A model generated the notes under the pieces. It saw only the letters and a list, made by a program, of their open reading frames with translations, was not told the DNA's origin and made no database searches. Shown here piece by piece: positions 27,402 through 41,753 of a stretch of DNA of 64,000 bases. The position numbers and the translations under genes are program-made. This DNA comes from Cranoglanis bouderius. Lineage: Eukaryota > Chordata > Actinopteri > Siluriformes > Cranoglanididae. The stretch spans positions 7,185,755 to 7,249,754 of the forward strand of contig CM042539.1 in NCBI GenBank assembly GCA_023630585.1. Reading direction: 5' to 3'. The stretch's first letter is position 1; each line of letters begins with the position of its first letter.

Positions 27402-30400
27402 TTCAATATATGACCCTGTGAACATACAGAGATGAGTTTGCATATTCAACCAAGATATAGTCAGAGTAGGAGCTCGTGTGGGTGTGTGTTCAAGCTCAGG
27501 GCTCATGTGTAGAAGATTATTTCCAGACAGTAGAAGTCACAGTTAAAATCGCACCCTTTAAATAAGTCCGCATCGTGTGGAAAGTCATGTGAGAAACAGC
27601 GAGAAGTCTTGTGTGTGTCGTAGTGCCCGTGGTGCGGTGTTCAGTTCGCCTAACGTGCTGCGAGTCTATTTGTGGAAACTCTCCTCCACAGACATATGTG
27701 GTGATGTCAATGCTACGACGGGCCTAATTTGGGCTGCGGGAGAGCGTTTGATTGCACACCTGTTCTCAAAACGAGGTGTTTGCGAAGCCAAGGCTGTGAC
27801 TGGGAAATGGATTCGAACATGACGCATACTTGGTTAACAATGGACACATTTTATTTAAAGTCAGGGCTGTCACGATACTGTAGTTTTGCCTCAAAACAAA
27901 ATCCAAAAATGACACCGTTGCAAAAAAAAAAAAAATCATTTGGCCTTCGTCACATTTGGTTTTACCTATGTGGAAAGCAGTATATTTCAAAATATACACA
28001 ATATGGCCAAAAGTATGTGGACACCTGAACATTGAATATCCCATTCCAAAACCATGGCCATTATTATTGACATGTTCCCCTTTCATGTTATAATAAGCTC
28101 CGCTCTTCTGGGAAGGCATTCCACTAGATTTTGGAGTGTGGCTGTGGGGATTTGTTTTCACTCAGCTACAAGAGCATTAGTGAGGTCAGACACTGATGTT
28201 GGATGAGGAGACCTGGAGCAAAGTCGGTGTTCCAGTTCATGGCAAAGCTGTTCATTGGAGTTGAGGTCAGGGCTCTGTGCTCTGTTCGAGTTCTTCCACC
28301 TTCTTCCAACCTTAACGCCGCATGTCTACATGGAGTTCGCTTTGTGCAACAGGGGCATTGTCATGCTGGAACAGGTTTGGGCCTCTTGGTTCCAGTGAAG
28401 GGAAATTTGAAATTCTACTTATTAAACTGCATACAAAGACATTCTAGACAATTGTGTGCTTTCAACTTTGTGGCAACAGTTTAAGAAAGAATGACACATT
28501 CAGTATTAGGGTTACGTGTCCGCATACTTTTGGCCATACTGTTTGGCCATATATTTGCCTATAATTTTAGGACAATTTCAAATATTTGCCTTTATTCTCT
28601 GTTGACTTAAGAATACTTAAGAATATATAGCGAAAATAAATACAATAAAATATTGTATTTGTTATAGTTAGTGAATATATTTCCTTAGTAATAAAAAGTA
28701 TGTCACAGGCATGGAAATATATTTTCACAATCATAACCAAATACATTATTTATAATGCAATATATGTAAAAAATAATTATTAATTTATGTTTGTTTTCTA
28801 AAACATGTTTCATATGTTTAAATCTGGGTCGTTATTTAACAAAGAAAAACATATTGATTTGGTTAAGTTTTCTCTAAGGAGATGTTTATTTAACGTTTAT
28901 AGAAGGAGTCTCCAGTGCGAGCACTTTGTAACGGTCGGTACGTCTTCCACCATGTGAGAGTCTTCATGAGCGATAACAGCTTAATAATTAACTTGTTTTG
29001 TAGAAGTTCCACAACATTAAATGTAACTATACATTGATAAAAAGTATGACGTCCTTCTTTAGTAAATAAAAAATATAACTGTTGGCAAATTGCTGTGAAA
29101 TAAAACATTTTGTGCTGCATTACCACCCTGTCATTGATTATTTTCTAGAACATGCCCTGTTGTTTTATTCATTAGTAAATGCTCCACAAAATTGTGAAGG
29201 AACATCTCTATACTTCAACTCTTATGGAAAAAAAAAAGCCAGGATTTATGAACATGCACGAATACACATTCTCAGTTTTCATAGCCATGTTCTCAAGGAT
29301 TTATAGAACAGCCATGATTTGTTCATTGCTAATGTTAGCTAGTTTAGCTAGCTAAGTAGCTTAGCACGCTGGTTCTGTGGCAAAAAGTACCACATTATCA
29401 TCCAAATTTTTTTTCTTTTTTTTTCCCCCAGATAAACTGAGCTTTTGTGTTTTGTGTCAGAAATATTGAGAAAATGTGAAATCTGTGGGTTTTTTTTTTT
29501 ACATTTATTTTTTGAGGAAAAACTCTCCCTCATTTTACTCTGTTTCAAATCACCTCATCTTTGTCACAGGAGACTCATTTGAATAATTCACTACGATTGG
29601 TCCGTTGCTGAAACGACACAGCAATAGTGCCTCACGAACTCATCTAAATATTTCACTGTGATTGGTTCACGCTGGCCAATCAACACACAGCTGTCTTTCT
29701 GCCCACGCCATCTTTCTAAGTAGAAGCAGCTTCACTTACAAAAAATACTTGTTTTGATCACAATTTTTCACGGTTTTTAGACGTAACACAGCTCTCTTGG
29801 TGATCGGGACAGTTACACACATTCAAAATGACGTGAAAAAGCTTGAAGAAGAAGAAGCTAGAAATGAGCCTTCTTGCTACAAAGCAAGACTTGATAAAGT
29901 TTTTCCCCCCTTCCGTTTCTCTCAGGAAAGCTTATTTCTTTTAGGACAGCGTTGAAAAAATTTAAATCACTTCCTATCATTTCATGACAAAAAACTTATG
30001 AAGCAGCAAGGTGTTACAAAATACAGATTTCATGGAAGATGTGCAAAATGTTCTTGGCTTTGTTGGGAAGACCATTAGCAAAGTAATGAATATTAATGAG
30101 TGGGGCGGGCTGCTTTATGAATATTAATGAATGGGGGTGTGTTTGTGGATTAGGCGCTGGGTTATGTAATGTATAGTATGTATATAAATAATGCTTGCCC
30201 TTTACATTTTATAAAAAGGAACGAGTCCCTGTGCAGGAAAGCGCAAATGGAAAAAAATATTTGTGTCCTAATCTTTCATGGAGGTTTAGGCAGTGTTTTA
30301 TTTAGTAAATGAAGTGTACAGTGTGCACTCGAGCTGCGCTGATAAGGAGACAGGAGCGTGCTCGGTCCCTCTAAGCCCCTCCCCCTGCATGCGTCAATGG

Positions 30401-33400
30401 ACCCGATTCTCTGATTTGCTGTCGCTTGGAAGCTGCAGGGGTTGTTGGGGGGTGCGTGAGAGAGGTGGAGTTTACGAGAGGCGTTCATGGCCATCATGGA
30501 CAGCTGGTTTGTGTATGTCTGTGTCTCTCCATGGCGCCTGTCCCATGATTGTGTGGTCAGGTGACGGCAGCACAGCTAAGACAGCTGCACTAAGCTCAGC
30601 ACTCAGTACGATGTCCTGGCCTTAAGCTTGAGTCTCTGACAAACACAAACACACACACACGCACACACACATACATGTACGCCCACACTCTGACACTCAC
30701 AGTATAACACACACCCACACTTGGAGACCGAGACTATGATCATCTGTGTCCTAAAGGTCCAATGGGAATAGCTCTAATCTGGTCTGTAATTGCCTTTCTC
30801 ATCAGATGGATTTTCTCCAAGGTAGGTTTGGGAGCGAACTGTAGCTTTTAGCACCACTTCAGGAAAAAAAAAAAAAAAAAATTTAAAAATGTTCTGTCTC
30901 TGACAGCAGTCAACAATAATACATCTAGCAAATCCTACTAGTGTGTATAACATCTGCATGGCTCAGTCCTCCTTTGGAACTTTTCTACTCAAGGATTCGG
31001 TCGCCGCATGGCATAGCTGATCAGACAGGATTCCTCTCCCCTCGGAGTCTAATACCGATACGCCTTGTGAGTGTGTGCTCCGCTCGTCCCACATACAGCC
31101 ATAACAGTCACCTTGGACGAGCAAATGGCGTTGTCTTCGTGCAGGCGGACAGCATGTTGTGAATGTGTACTGATCAACTGGTGGAACTGGTGATCTGGTG
31201 TTTTTCCAAATTCTTCGATTACGACCAAGAAATGCAGCCAAATGTAGCCACAAAGTCTCTGCAGACATTCACAAGTCTAAAGAAAACAGCATGAGTAGAT
31301 CGGACAGGTTGAAATGTAAATCGGACTAAAACGAGAGATCACGTTTTATAAAATTGATTAAACCTGTATAACAGTTAGCTGATTACTTAGGTACCGATGA
31401 AATGAAATGTAATTTCTGACAGTGGTACAGCTGCAAATCAGGTTTATATTAATATGTTATGGTTTCTATAGTAACAGCTCATTCACAGGGACTTTACAGT
31501 ATATGGGACACTTCATGTAATCTAAGTCTATAGCACGTACAGGTATAAAACGTTTCCAGATTTGCTATTAAAGGGAAAATGCGTAACTCCACTTCATCAC
31601 ACCATAACCTCACTGCTTATTTTCCTGAAGTGTTTTATTCCTTACATATGATTGTCTACTGAATTGTGAATTTGGAGTTTTTCCCAATTATGTTGTCATG
31701 CAAACGTTAATTTAGGGAAGTTTAACTGTTTATCTACACCTGCTTCACACATTTCGTGCATCTTGTAACTAAATGGTGTCCCAAAAGTCTCCATACAGTA
31801 GATGGGGGACTATAGACAGTAGATGGGGGACTATAGACAGTAGATGGGGGACTATAGACAGTAGATGGGGGACTATAGACAGGAGATGGGGGACTATGTT
31901 TGCCAGCCGGTTGTGCCTTCATCAGTGGATGTTCGTGGATGTCCATTTCTCAGTTCCAGATTTTTAAAATTTGTTAAGAAGTTTGGCAACAGTGTCGTGT
32001 GTGTGTGATGTGCTTGCCATGTTTCCTGTTAAAGTCCATGGCAGCCTTGCGACAGCTTCCTGATCCAGCCATGAGTATGATTTCAATACGTTCTTCTTTT
32101 GTCAAAGGCATTCTTAAAGGCTAACTGGAACAAAAAAAGTTTTATATTTTATATATATTCATCCCCCTATGTATGGAGACTTTTGGGACACCCTGTAGAT
32201 TGGCTCCTGAATAGATCTTGACCAATCCGATCACTGTATTGTGTGTACTAATCAAATCACACTTGACCATCTCCTTCTTGTGACGTTCCACGTTTCCAGC
32301 GTTTCTGCAGAAGTCAGTTGCTGCATCCAAAATGTCATTTTTGCATGTTCACTTTTCTTGAAGACATTACACACAAGCGAGGCTCTACAGACTGTAATGA
32401 TCTAATCATAAAGTATTAGGAAGGGATTTGTTAGGAGTAAAATAACAGGGCGTTAACATTTAACTCCTACATCAAACAACACCATCGCTGATTATTATCT
32501 TATACAAACACAACAGTGAGTGGGTTTCTTTTTTCTTTTTTTCTTTTTGCTGTCTGTAACGTAGCAGATGTGCAGGCTGGGCGTCTGTGCTTTGTCTTTT
32601 GGCTCCAGCGTGTCCGTGCAAACTCACAAGAGCCTTTAACTTGGTTCACACCTCGCTGTTGTGTAGCAGTCGGCATGCGGCTCTGCAATTCAGCGCCGAG
32701 CTAACTTGTTCAGATAGAGCCCTCAAAGCAGGGATGAAATTCCTCATGGAGTCTATAAATGGTTCTAATCGTGCTTTTCTTTTGTGCTGCTCATTTTTAT
32801 TATTTTTTTGAGGTTTGTATATTTGTAGTTTCGCCAAAAAATATTTGTGATCTCCAAAATCCCCTGAAAGGTGTGTGCTCATGCGTTGATGGCTGTGGAA
32901 CTGAGAGTTTGCATGCTAAAGCAGGTGACGTTATTCTGCTCTCCTCGGGGTTATACCAGCCCTCGGTAACACCCGTGCCATATGGGCACGCTCCTCTCAG
33001 CACTCCCTGCTTGTGATTACTCACACGCTGGACGCTGCGTGATGTGTGTAAACATGGCACTGGTGGACAGCGAAATGACTCAACAGGCAGCGTGCTCGTC
33101 GCTTGAAGACGCTGCCTGTTGCAAGTGTGTCGTCATATCCCCTAGCAAGTCACACGCCGTTATTGCAGGGCGTCTGGTTCGAGTCCGGGAGTGGACACAC
33201 CTCAAACAGTCATCCCTGGGTTTATCTTTCATAGTGGTAATTAACCAGAGATGCAGACAGACACACTGGAATCACACTACAAAACGTGCTCCTGTGTCAC
33301 GGTTTTGGTTTCCGGTACATGATGCATGTACCACGTAGGATTGTTATTGAATTTTTTTTGCATATTGTGCTAAAATCATTTCTTTACTTTCCTGTTTTTT

Positions 33401-34229
33401 TTTCTTTTTCTTTTTTTTTCTCCAGTTTTTCCTTTTGGCAGGAAAAAAATATGCCTTACTTACTTTAAATTATTTCATAATTGCATTTGAGGAGTCTGAA
33501 GGGAGAGCAGGACTGATAATGGCTAAAAATCAAGTATGCAAACTGGTTGTCCATTGACGTCAAACGCTGAATTGTGTGCCATCTGGGGACACCACGTCCA
33601 GCCATCTAAAAGCTGTACTGGAGTGTGTGTATGTGTGTGTGTGTGTGTGTGTGTGTAAAGAAAAGCCAGCACAAGATGAGCCAGATCTTTAGCTTTTCTG
33701 CCTCGTCTCCTTCCCTCCTGCGCCATCGTGCAGAAAGATTTCTGAATATTTTGTAGGGTTTTAGGGTTTTTTTTTTTCTTTCTTTAACAGTTCTTTGAAA
33801 TGACTGTTACATTTACACTTAGTCATTTGTCAGATGGTTTCAGGCACAGAAAATTGTGCAAAGTGTAGAAGGCAAATTGTTAAATTGCTAGAGAATCTAT
33901 CGTTTTATAAAGGCCTGCATAACTTAATAACCAATATCTTTTTTTTTTTCTTTCTTTTTTTTTGGGCCATACTGCCCACCTATTTATTTTTATTCACATT
34001 TGATTATGATTCATGGTGCCAATTCTTTTGTATTGGATGTTTCTCTGAGTTTTTGAGTTCTGTACTGTAAATGTGTGGTGTTATTTTTGTTTTTGCTGCA
34101 TGTCCATTAGCTGTAATATTAAAGTATAATTTTATCATTTTCATTACGGTTTGTAATGAAAGTACTGTTGATGTTTTAGGCAATAAAATCATGCATTTAT
34201 TCAGAATTCAGAGGAAGCCTCTCTGAATC

Positions 34230-34274
<45 letters not shown>

Positions 34275-34803
34275 TGGCATCGATTCAGCAGAGAACTCTT
34301 TGAGAGAGTTAGGATGCATCTCGGAATTTGTTCTTACAAAATTATGCATCGAATCAAGAGAGATCTGAAAAAAGAAAAAAAAAATATATATATATACATA
34401 TATAATATTTTTTTTTTTTGTAAATTGTTTTGTTCATTGATTCAAGAGAGACCGTTATGATCCATTAAAGAATTTTCTTTTTTCTCCTTTTAAACTATTC
34501 CTAATATCTAATATGGTTTTGACACATTGGTGCTATTAGGTTTTTACGTATAACCATTAGGCATCATTTTGGATGGGGAGGTTTGCTTTCCTTTTTTGAC
34601 GTTCCTGTTTAATAACCAGCGCTTTTGTAACACAGTCACTTCACAAGACGAGGTGCGAGTTTGTGTTTGTGTGTTAATCACCCGGCGGCTTAGCGTAGCA
34701 GGGCAGGAAATGGATGAGGAGATTAAACAGGGGAGATGAGGCGTGTTTAATTCAAAACCTTGTGTCCTCCTGTGGAGCTGAAGTTACCGTGTGTGTTTGG
34801 AAA

Positions 34804-34858
<55 letters not shown>

Positions 34859-37500
34859 AGGCTGGATAAGTGTTGGTGAGTTAAACCAGTCTCAGGTTGT
34901 TAAAGACACTTCTATAGAAGTACGGCCGGACATATGAGAAACGCACACATGCTGTCATGCTTACAGACGGCGCCTCAGAGATACTTAAGGAAAACATTGT
35001 GTGTTTTGTTTACATTCTGGCGTCTGGCTGCGTCTGTCACATGACGCACAAAGTCTGATCGGAGGTCAGCATCAGTCATGTACTGATTATATGCCGTATG
35101 AAGTTGCTTAGAAGACTTTGCTTCCGTGTGTCTTTTTTTCATATTTATTGTGGTCTTTATTAAAGGTGCAGTCAGTGTTTTATTTATTTATTTATTTTTT
35201 AAAGAACACTGTAATATCGGTCATTTTTCTTGTCATAGTGCAATTTAATAAAAGTTCAAACTCAAAGTTTCTGGGGGTTTTGTATGCAGAAAAAAAAAAA
35301 CTTGATACGGACCACCAACATCCAGCCAATTAGGACAAGTCTTTATTTATGTGTCTTTATTTATTATAGCCTAGCGTTTTGGAGGCGTGGCTTTTCAGGA
35401 AACTCTTAAGGGAGGGGCTGTATTTGTTTAAACTTTGAGCTGTAAAACCACAAGCTTCAACTAAACTGAGTACGACTTTAAAGTTTAAGTCAGTGTTTTT
35501 TTTTTTTTTTTTAATATTCTTGAGCTAACACTTGTTAAAAAAAAGTTTTAAATGGTTAACCTGTCTTAGATGGATGTTTATGATTTTCATAGATTATTTA
35601 CACTGGACAAAAACAAAAAACATTTTTTCTGAAGATTTTCTCAGGGATTTTGTATGAAACTACTTTGGAGGCGGGGCTAAGTGTCAGCATAGTTTGTAAA
35701 GTCACCAGAAAAAAACCTCAGCCTCTTATAACCAAACACATCCAGGATGAAATGTTTTTAGAGAATTACAGTTTTGATTGTACATGAAAATGTTATGTCA
35801 TAGACCGCATGCTAAGCTAGCTATATTATAGACCATCGCTGAGAATATTGATCGTGCAAATTTAGACTGAATACTGAAAATCTTTTCAGTAAAAAGACAG
35901 AACAGTATATTTTTTGCATTATGCATTTCAAAGTATTTCCAGCTAAGATCACTGATTATACCTTTAATGCACATTGAGATCATTTTAGTCGTAAAAACGC
36001 ATGTCATTTCATTTTGTTTTGTTTTTGTTCCTCCCCACAGAGACGCGGCGCGATCTCCTATGACAGTTCTGATCAAACTGCTCTGTATATTCGTATGCTA
36101 GGTAAGCAACATTTGTACTAATACACACACACACACACAGACACAGACCTTAAAACAAACCAGCAAACACTGTAGCTCTGTCCCTGATCACACCATTCAC
36201 CGAGTACTGGATACCTGCCCCGTCAATCACACAGCCTCAGATAATCTCATCAGGAGAAGGGTTTAAAGCCCCTCGGGATCTCGCCTTTGAAATTTTATGT
36301 GATTTGATTACAGTCGATTTGATTAATGCAGATACTACCCAGATTTTCAGTGACCTTTTGACCTCTCGGAACGGCCCGATCGTGAGAAATCTGAGCAGCT
36401 CATGCTTCCTGTTACACAATGACGTTACAGTGACATTAAAGGAACACTTCTGCATTTTTCAACCCGATCTTTATCCACCGGAGCTGTAACGTTATGCGTG
36501 ATTACCACGGAGAAGAATTTCAACACGTTTTTTCCAAAACATGTTAACTCCACTCCTGTTTGAATCCTGTTTACGCCAAACTTACTTAGAATGGAGATCC
36601 AGGTGTGCGGGCAGGTGTTGGATTCAAAATAGAGAAAATGGTGTTGGACAAAAATATGCGACTATACAGTGTGTGTTAGCATGAATTTGACATAAAGAGA
36701 AATATTAATCATCTGGGGTGTAACTCAACGACTGTATCTGTATCTGTTTAGTGCTCCAACTATCCGTATCTGTATTCAGATTTAAACGCAGAGTGGGTGT
36801 GGCCTAAACCACAAAGGATTAAAAAAAAAAACCCATCCTGCTATGCCACTGGAAACACTGGTAAAAATGTTTGATATGAAAGTATTCTTATTCAGTTACA
36901 TCCTTAAATCTAGTAATTTATGCTTTTTTTTTACAAACAGTACAGGGCTGGGCGATATAGCGATACAATATCAACATCGTGATAAATGATTTCACAATAT
37001 ACTTTTCTGAGATATCGTTGGTATGGTGATGTATTTTTTTTTTTTAAACGTTTTTAATAATTACAAATGAAATGGTACTGAATGAACTCAGTTGTGTATT
37101 TTACTGTTTTGCGGATAGTTTGTTAACTAAATTATATATCGTGATGAGCTTCGTGTTTCATAGAAATGTCCTCAACTATCATACGATATTTTTGACATAT
37201 CACCCAGCCCTAGAACAGTATTTTTGTTTTGCCGTTAGAGTCACAGGTTAGGCCACGCTGGTATCTTTGGCATAACGACAAATGGTTTTAATTTAAAAGT
37301 TCATGAAAGCGTTCTACAAAAAAACAAACAAATTCCATCAATAAACATTTAAACTATATGTTGTTGTTGTTGTTGTTGTTTAACAACTGAACTTAAACTT
37401 GCATTACATGTGAGTTTGCAGTACAGTGTTCTTTTCTCAATGCAGGAAAACACTTAATTATTCTTAATTATTAATAATTCTTGTCTGTGGTAATCTCTCG

Positions 37501-37533
<33 letters not shown>

Positions 37534-38965
37534 CAGACGCGGTAGATGGAGATTAGGTAGAAAAGTCTGGAGTATTCCTTTAAGCTTATTAATAGAATGC
37601 TTTGGACTGATTTTATTTACAGTTACATATCTAGATATCTTTTGTCTCGTCTTTAATGATCACGCTCATGAAGGAATTGTTCTTTTGCAGTGCTCTCTGT
37701 ACTGCTTTTAAATTTACGAGCAAAAATTCTCAGCTACACAAACCTTTCCGCTGGAGGTTGTGTAAATGTGCATTGAAATTTTTAAAAGCTTTGATGAACG
37801 GTACTTTCCGAAGCACCGAGCCAAGAAAAACAGCCCCCTCACCCTGACCTGCTACTTTTATTTCGAGCCGTGACCGATAAAACAGTCCAAACAGTCTTGT
37901 CGTGAGAGTAAACAAGAGCGTCCGCTTATTCGTTCCCCCGAGGAACTCCTTCATCCAGCTGAAGCACGCAGCGGGCGTCGGCGCTCGAGAAGCAGCTGGT
38001 GGCATTCTCACATAATGCTGTTAATAATCGCCGATGCGCTGAGAGGCTTACAGAGCCTAGCCGTAGAGGTCAAAGGTCATGCTGCTAACCAAACCGGGGA
38101 GTTTTGTGGGAGGGGAAAAAAAGCTGCTGTGGTCGCATAATGGGGATGCGCGTCCCTCTAACAACCCCCCCCCCCCCCCCCATACTCCCTCCCTTCATCT
38201 ATCCCTCAATATCCCTCGCTTCTCCACCTTAGCGGCTTCCCCTCCTCCTGCATGCTTGAGGAGCTTCAGTCTGGTTTCTCATGTGTGGTACTTCCCGTTT
38301 GCATGGGTGACGTGTGCTACTACACTTTTGTACATTTTTCTGTCAGATCTTTTGAATGCTTTTTAAAAATTTTTTACTCATGTCTGCCTTTATTTGAATG
38401 ATGATTTTCTTTTCTTTTTCTTTCTTTTTTTTTATTAAAAAAAAAACAAAAAGATAGTGTTCTATGTAATTGTAATTCACAGTTTTGGTATTTTGATAGG
38501 GGCTTGTGTAATATTCAAACAGCTGTTTTCAAGTAAGTAAATGTACTGGTGGGAGGCTGTCCTTTATTTACTTTATTTACCTTATTGATTTACTTATATT
38601 TGTTCACTTATTTAATGCACATATACACCAATCACTAGTGACTTGACCTGTTGGAGGCTGCCATTACTCAGTAGAATTCTATGCAAGCTTTTTTTTAAAA
38701 AAATGATATTTTCCTTTATGTTGTTTTTTCCCCCTCCTGTCCCCAACACACAGTCTCATGAAAAGGCCTATTGAATGAGAATTTAACAGATGTGACTCGA
38801 GAGCTTTGGCCAACCTCATTGAAGTCCCTCTGACTTTTCTTACCACCCCCTGCCCTTTCATTCTGACTTGGGCTGAGGCACAAGCTTGCCTTTCTTTCCT
38901 CGCGTTTACCTCGCTTGTGCCAGTCTGAATACTAATGCCTTTCTCCTCCCGGCTTGGAGCTGCAT

Positions 38966-39016
<51 letters not shown>

Positions 39017-41485
39017 GCCCTCCTTCCCACGTTTTGGCTGTGCGCGCGTGTGCGTGTGTGTGCATGTGTTTGTGTGTATGCGTGTGTGTGTGTTTGTCCA
39101 TCACCAGGCTAAGCCTTGATCTGTGCGCTAACAAACCTCTTGAGGGACTTTGTGTTGATGCCTTCTAGGAGATGTGAGAGTGAGGAGCCAGGTAGGATTT
39201 GAACCCGAACGAAGAGGCTCACACCCGTACCTGGGTGTTGATTTCCGCACCTTACACTGTAAGTACCAGACGTTGAAGAGCACTACTGTATATCATACTG
39301 CACATATCCATACACACCCAAATATTACACGAGGGGTGTCTGGAGGACAACATTATATGAGCTGCTGTTTTATATTTTATATACTGTATACTGGAAAACA
39401 CTTGGTTATACACTAAACTAAAGGATCCTTAGTTAAGGGTACTTTTAAACACGATAGGTGCGTTTCCACCTCACCCTACGTTCATATTATCAAGTGATAA
39501 ATCTTTTGCACGTGCGACACTGAGCCATGATTTCAGCGACAACAGAAAGCGACAGTGCGAGAGATTTTCTCAATTTTACGCGAATGTCACGTTAAAGCGC
39601 CAAATCCAAGTGATAATCTCTCAGACCAATGCTATGACACGTGTAGTCCAGCGTTTCTTCGGTTCCCTGTGCAACAACTACCGGCAATTAGTTTACATTC
39701 TAACTTACAACTATGGTTTCTGTTGATCTTGTCATACAAGACCTCTCATTAAATGTGTATAGAGACATTACAAAGAAAAATAAAGCTTGGAAGGAAGTAG
39801 CTTGTTGGTGGTTGTTGTGTCTGGTGAGAGTACGTAGTGCGTTATTTCATTTGTGTTTAACTAATTAGCTTGAGAAACTATATATAGCTAATACAGTTTC
39901 TTATTGAAGCTAAAAATTCTTTCCAGAAACTTTAGTTCTGTTTCCACCAGAGAAATCAGGACTGGATTTAGTTCCTGCTCAAGTGTCTGTCATTTTTATT
40001 TTGTCCGTACTGAACATGCACTGAGATCTATATCTATAACAATAAAGATGATACTTCTATATTATATAACAATATTGATATCATGTCGTCACATTGCCCA
40101 GCTTTGTGAACACGTAGCCGGTTTAAAACACCATATTTGTGCAATAAACTCGTGAAAATCTCAATTCACGTCAGGTTTTCAACTTGTCTTTGGCCCAAAA
40201 ATACTTAATGGTGACAGTTACTTCTGTTATTTTGCATAATGGTTCCAGTGTGGTGGAAATGCAAATCAGAAACTCATCCGGGAACCGTGTAGTTCTCTTT
40301 CATGCACTCATAAGTTCCTCACAGGTTTATACGCACCAAACCGCATGAAAGCATTCCACAATTAAAACCCAAGAGTTACACATTCTGTTACACACTAAAC
40401 CACGACGTAGTCGCTGGCTATTTAATAATTTATATCTGAGCATGGCCGTGTTATGTCCACGTCGGGCAGGAGTTCAACTTCTCGTGCCTGGCGGCGGAGG
40501 TTTCGAGCGGGTCGCTGCGTCAGCACTCGGCCCATTCGTGCCCTCTGGCAACGACGAGCACATTTCAGCCTGCATAACAATGCAGCATTAATCAATCACC
40601 TCCTTCATCCGCTTTAATCCACAAAGCACACGGGGCCGCCTCAGGTTATTTACCGTAACAGTGGTTTATGACCTGCCGCCTCTCTTCGTGAGAAACTTCA
40701 TGCCTTGGGCCTGAGTGACATCAGATTTGTCACGGTGGAATGAGAGGAAGCCGAACATGAGAGAAAGAATATCTCCAAGCATTACTGACATTTTTAGATC
40801 TCTGCTTCAGATAGTCAGTTAATTTCTATAAATGAAAGGAATACTTCAGTAGTTTCAGTTCAGTTTCATCTCTATGCACTACGTCTGTAGTGCATGTGTC
40901 CGTATTATGGACAAGAATCTCAACACGCTTCCTGTTTTTGGGAGGGGGAAGAAAACTGAAAAAAACGGTTTACTTGTAATGGAAGTTGTTGTAAATTTGT
41001 TGCCGTTGTTTATTTGCTTAATAAACTTTTAAATATGTGACTTTACAATGCCAATGCAAAACTACACCCTTTACACTTGATATGTGAACATTTTAGGATG
41101 AGACAGACGTGTGACATGATGAGTAAAAGTGTTTCTGAAGCTCTTCTTACAGAGTTTTATCCAATTCTCCAACACTGGAGCAGTATATAGTAAAAAAGTA
41201 GTTCCGGTTTTTAAACTGACACTATGTAAATTCTTCCCTTGGGGGGAAAAAAGTAGTTCCAGGTCAGAAAGATTTAGATAAAGATTTAGAGCTTCATTTA
41301 CAAACACCGAACAATGTTTCCAGTAATCAGAATTCAACAACTGCCCTTATAAGCGAGTTTGGAATAAAAGGTTTTCTGTTTTCTTGTCTGCAGTAATCTC
41401 TCTCACACACACACTACGGAAAATTCTGGACTATTCTGTTTACTCATATAAGATTGTATGTGTTGTGTTCTGTAGTCATTTCATC

Positions 41486-41528
<43 letters not shown>

Positions 41529-41714
41529 CCCGTGCCGAGTCTGCGGGATCGATTCCAGCCCGGAGGATCCGCAGGCTTTTCAGCTTCCAGCGTCACCTCC
41601 TGTCATCCCGGTTATTGCGAGGGGCACCGCACCAGAACCCCCTGCACATCCTGGATGAAGATTACTGTGGACAAGCCAGGGTGCGTGTTCAGTCCTGCCA
41701 TACACACATCCCAG

Positions 41715-41753
<39 letters not shown>

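Larger units (their letters stand above)
29191..36040. other. Intron 1 distal segment
   Basis: Mostly unique intron with a repeat-family copy (31430-31660), a mariner remnant (31770-32197) and (TTA)n and (TG)n microsatellites near 34.2 and 34.8 kb. No coding exon of the PDE7A2 type (a hydrophobic start spliced to RRGAISY) was found, although such a short exon is easy to miss. Confidence 0.5.

Noticed and set aside
38679..39168. A minus-strand frame of 151 codons and two plus-strand frames of 77 codons
   Set aside because: They are built from (CT)n and TG-rich sequence (Arg-Glu, Ser-Leu and Cys-Val runs); PDE7A exon 3 begins at 39169 in an unrelated frame.
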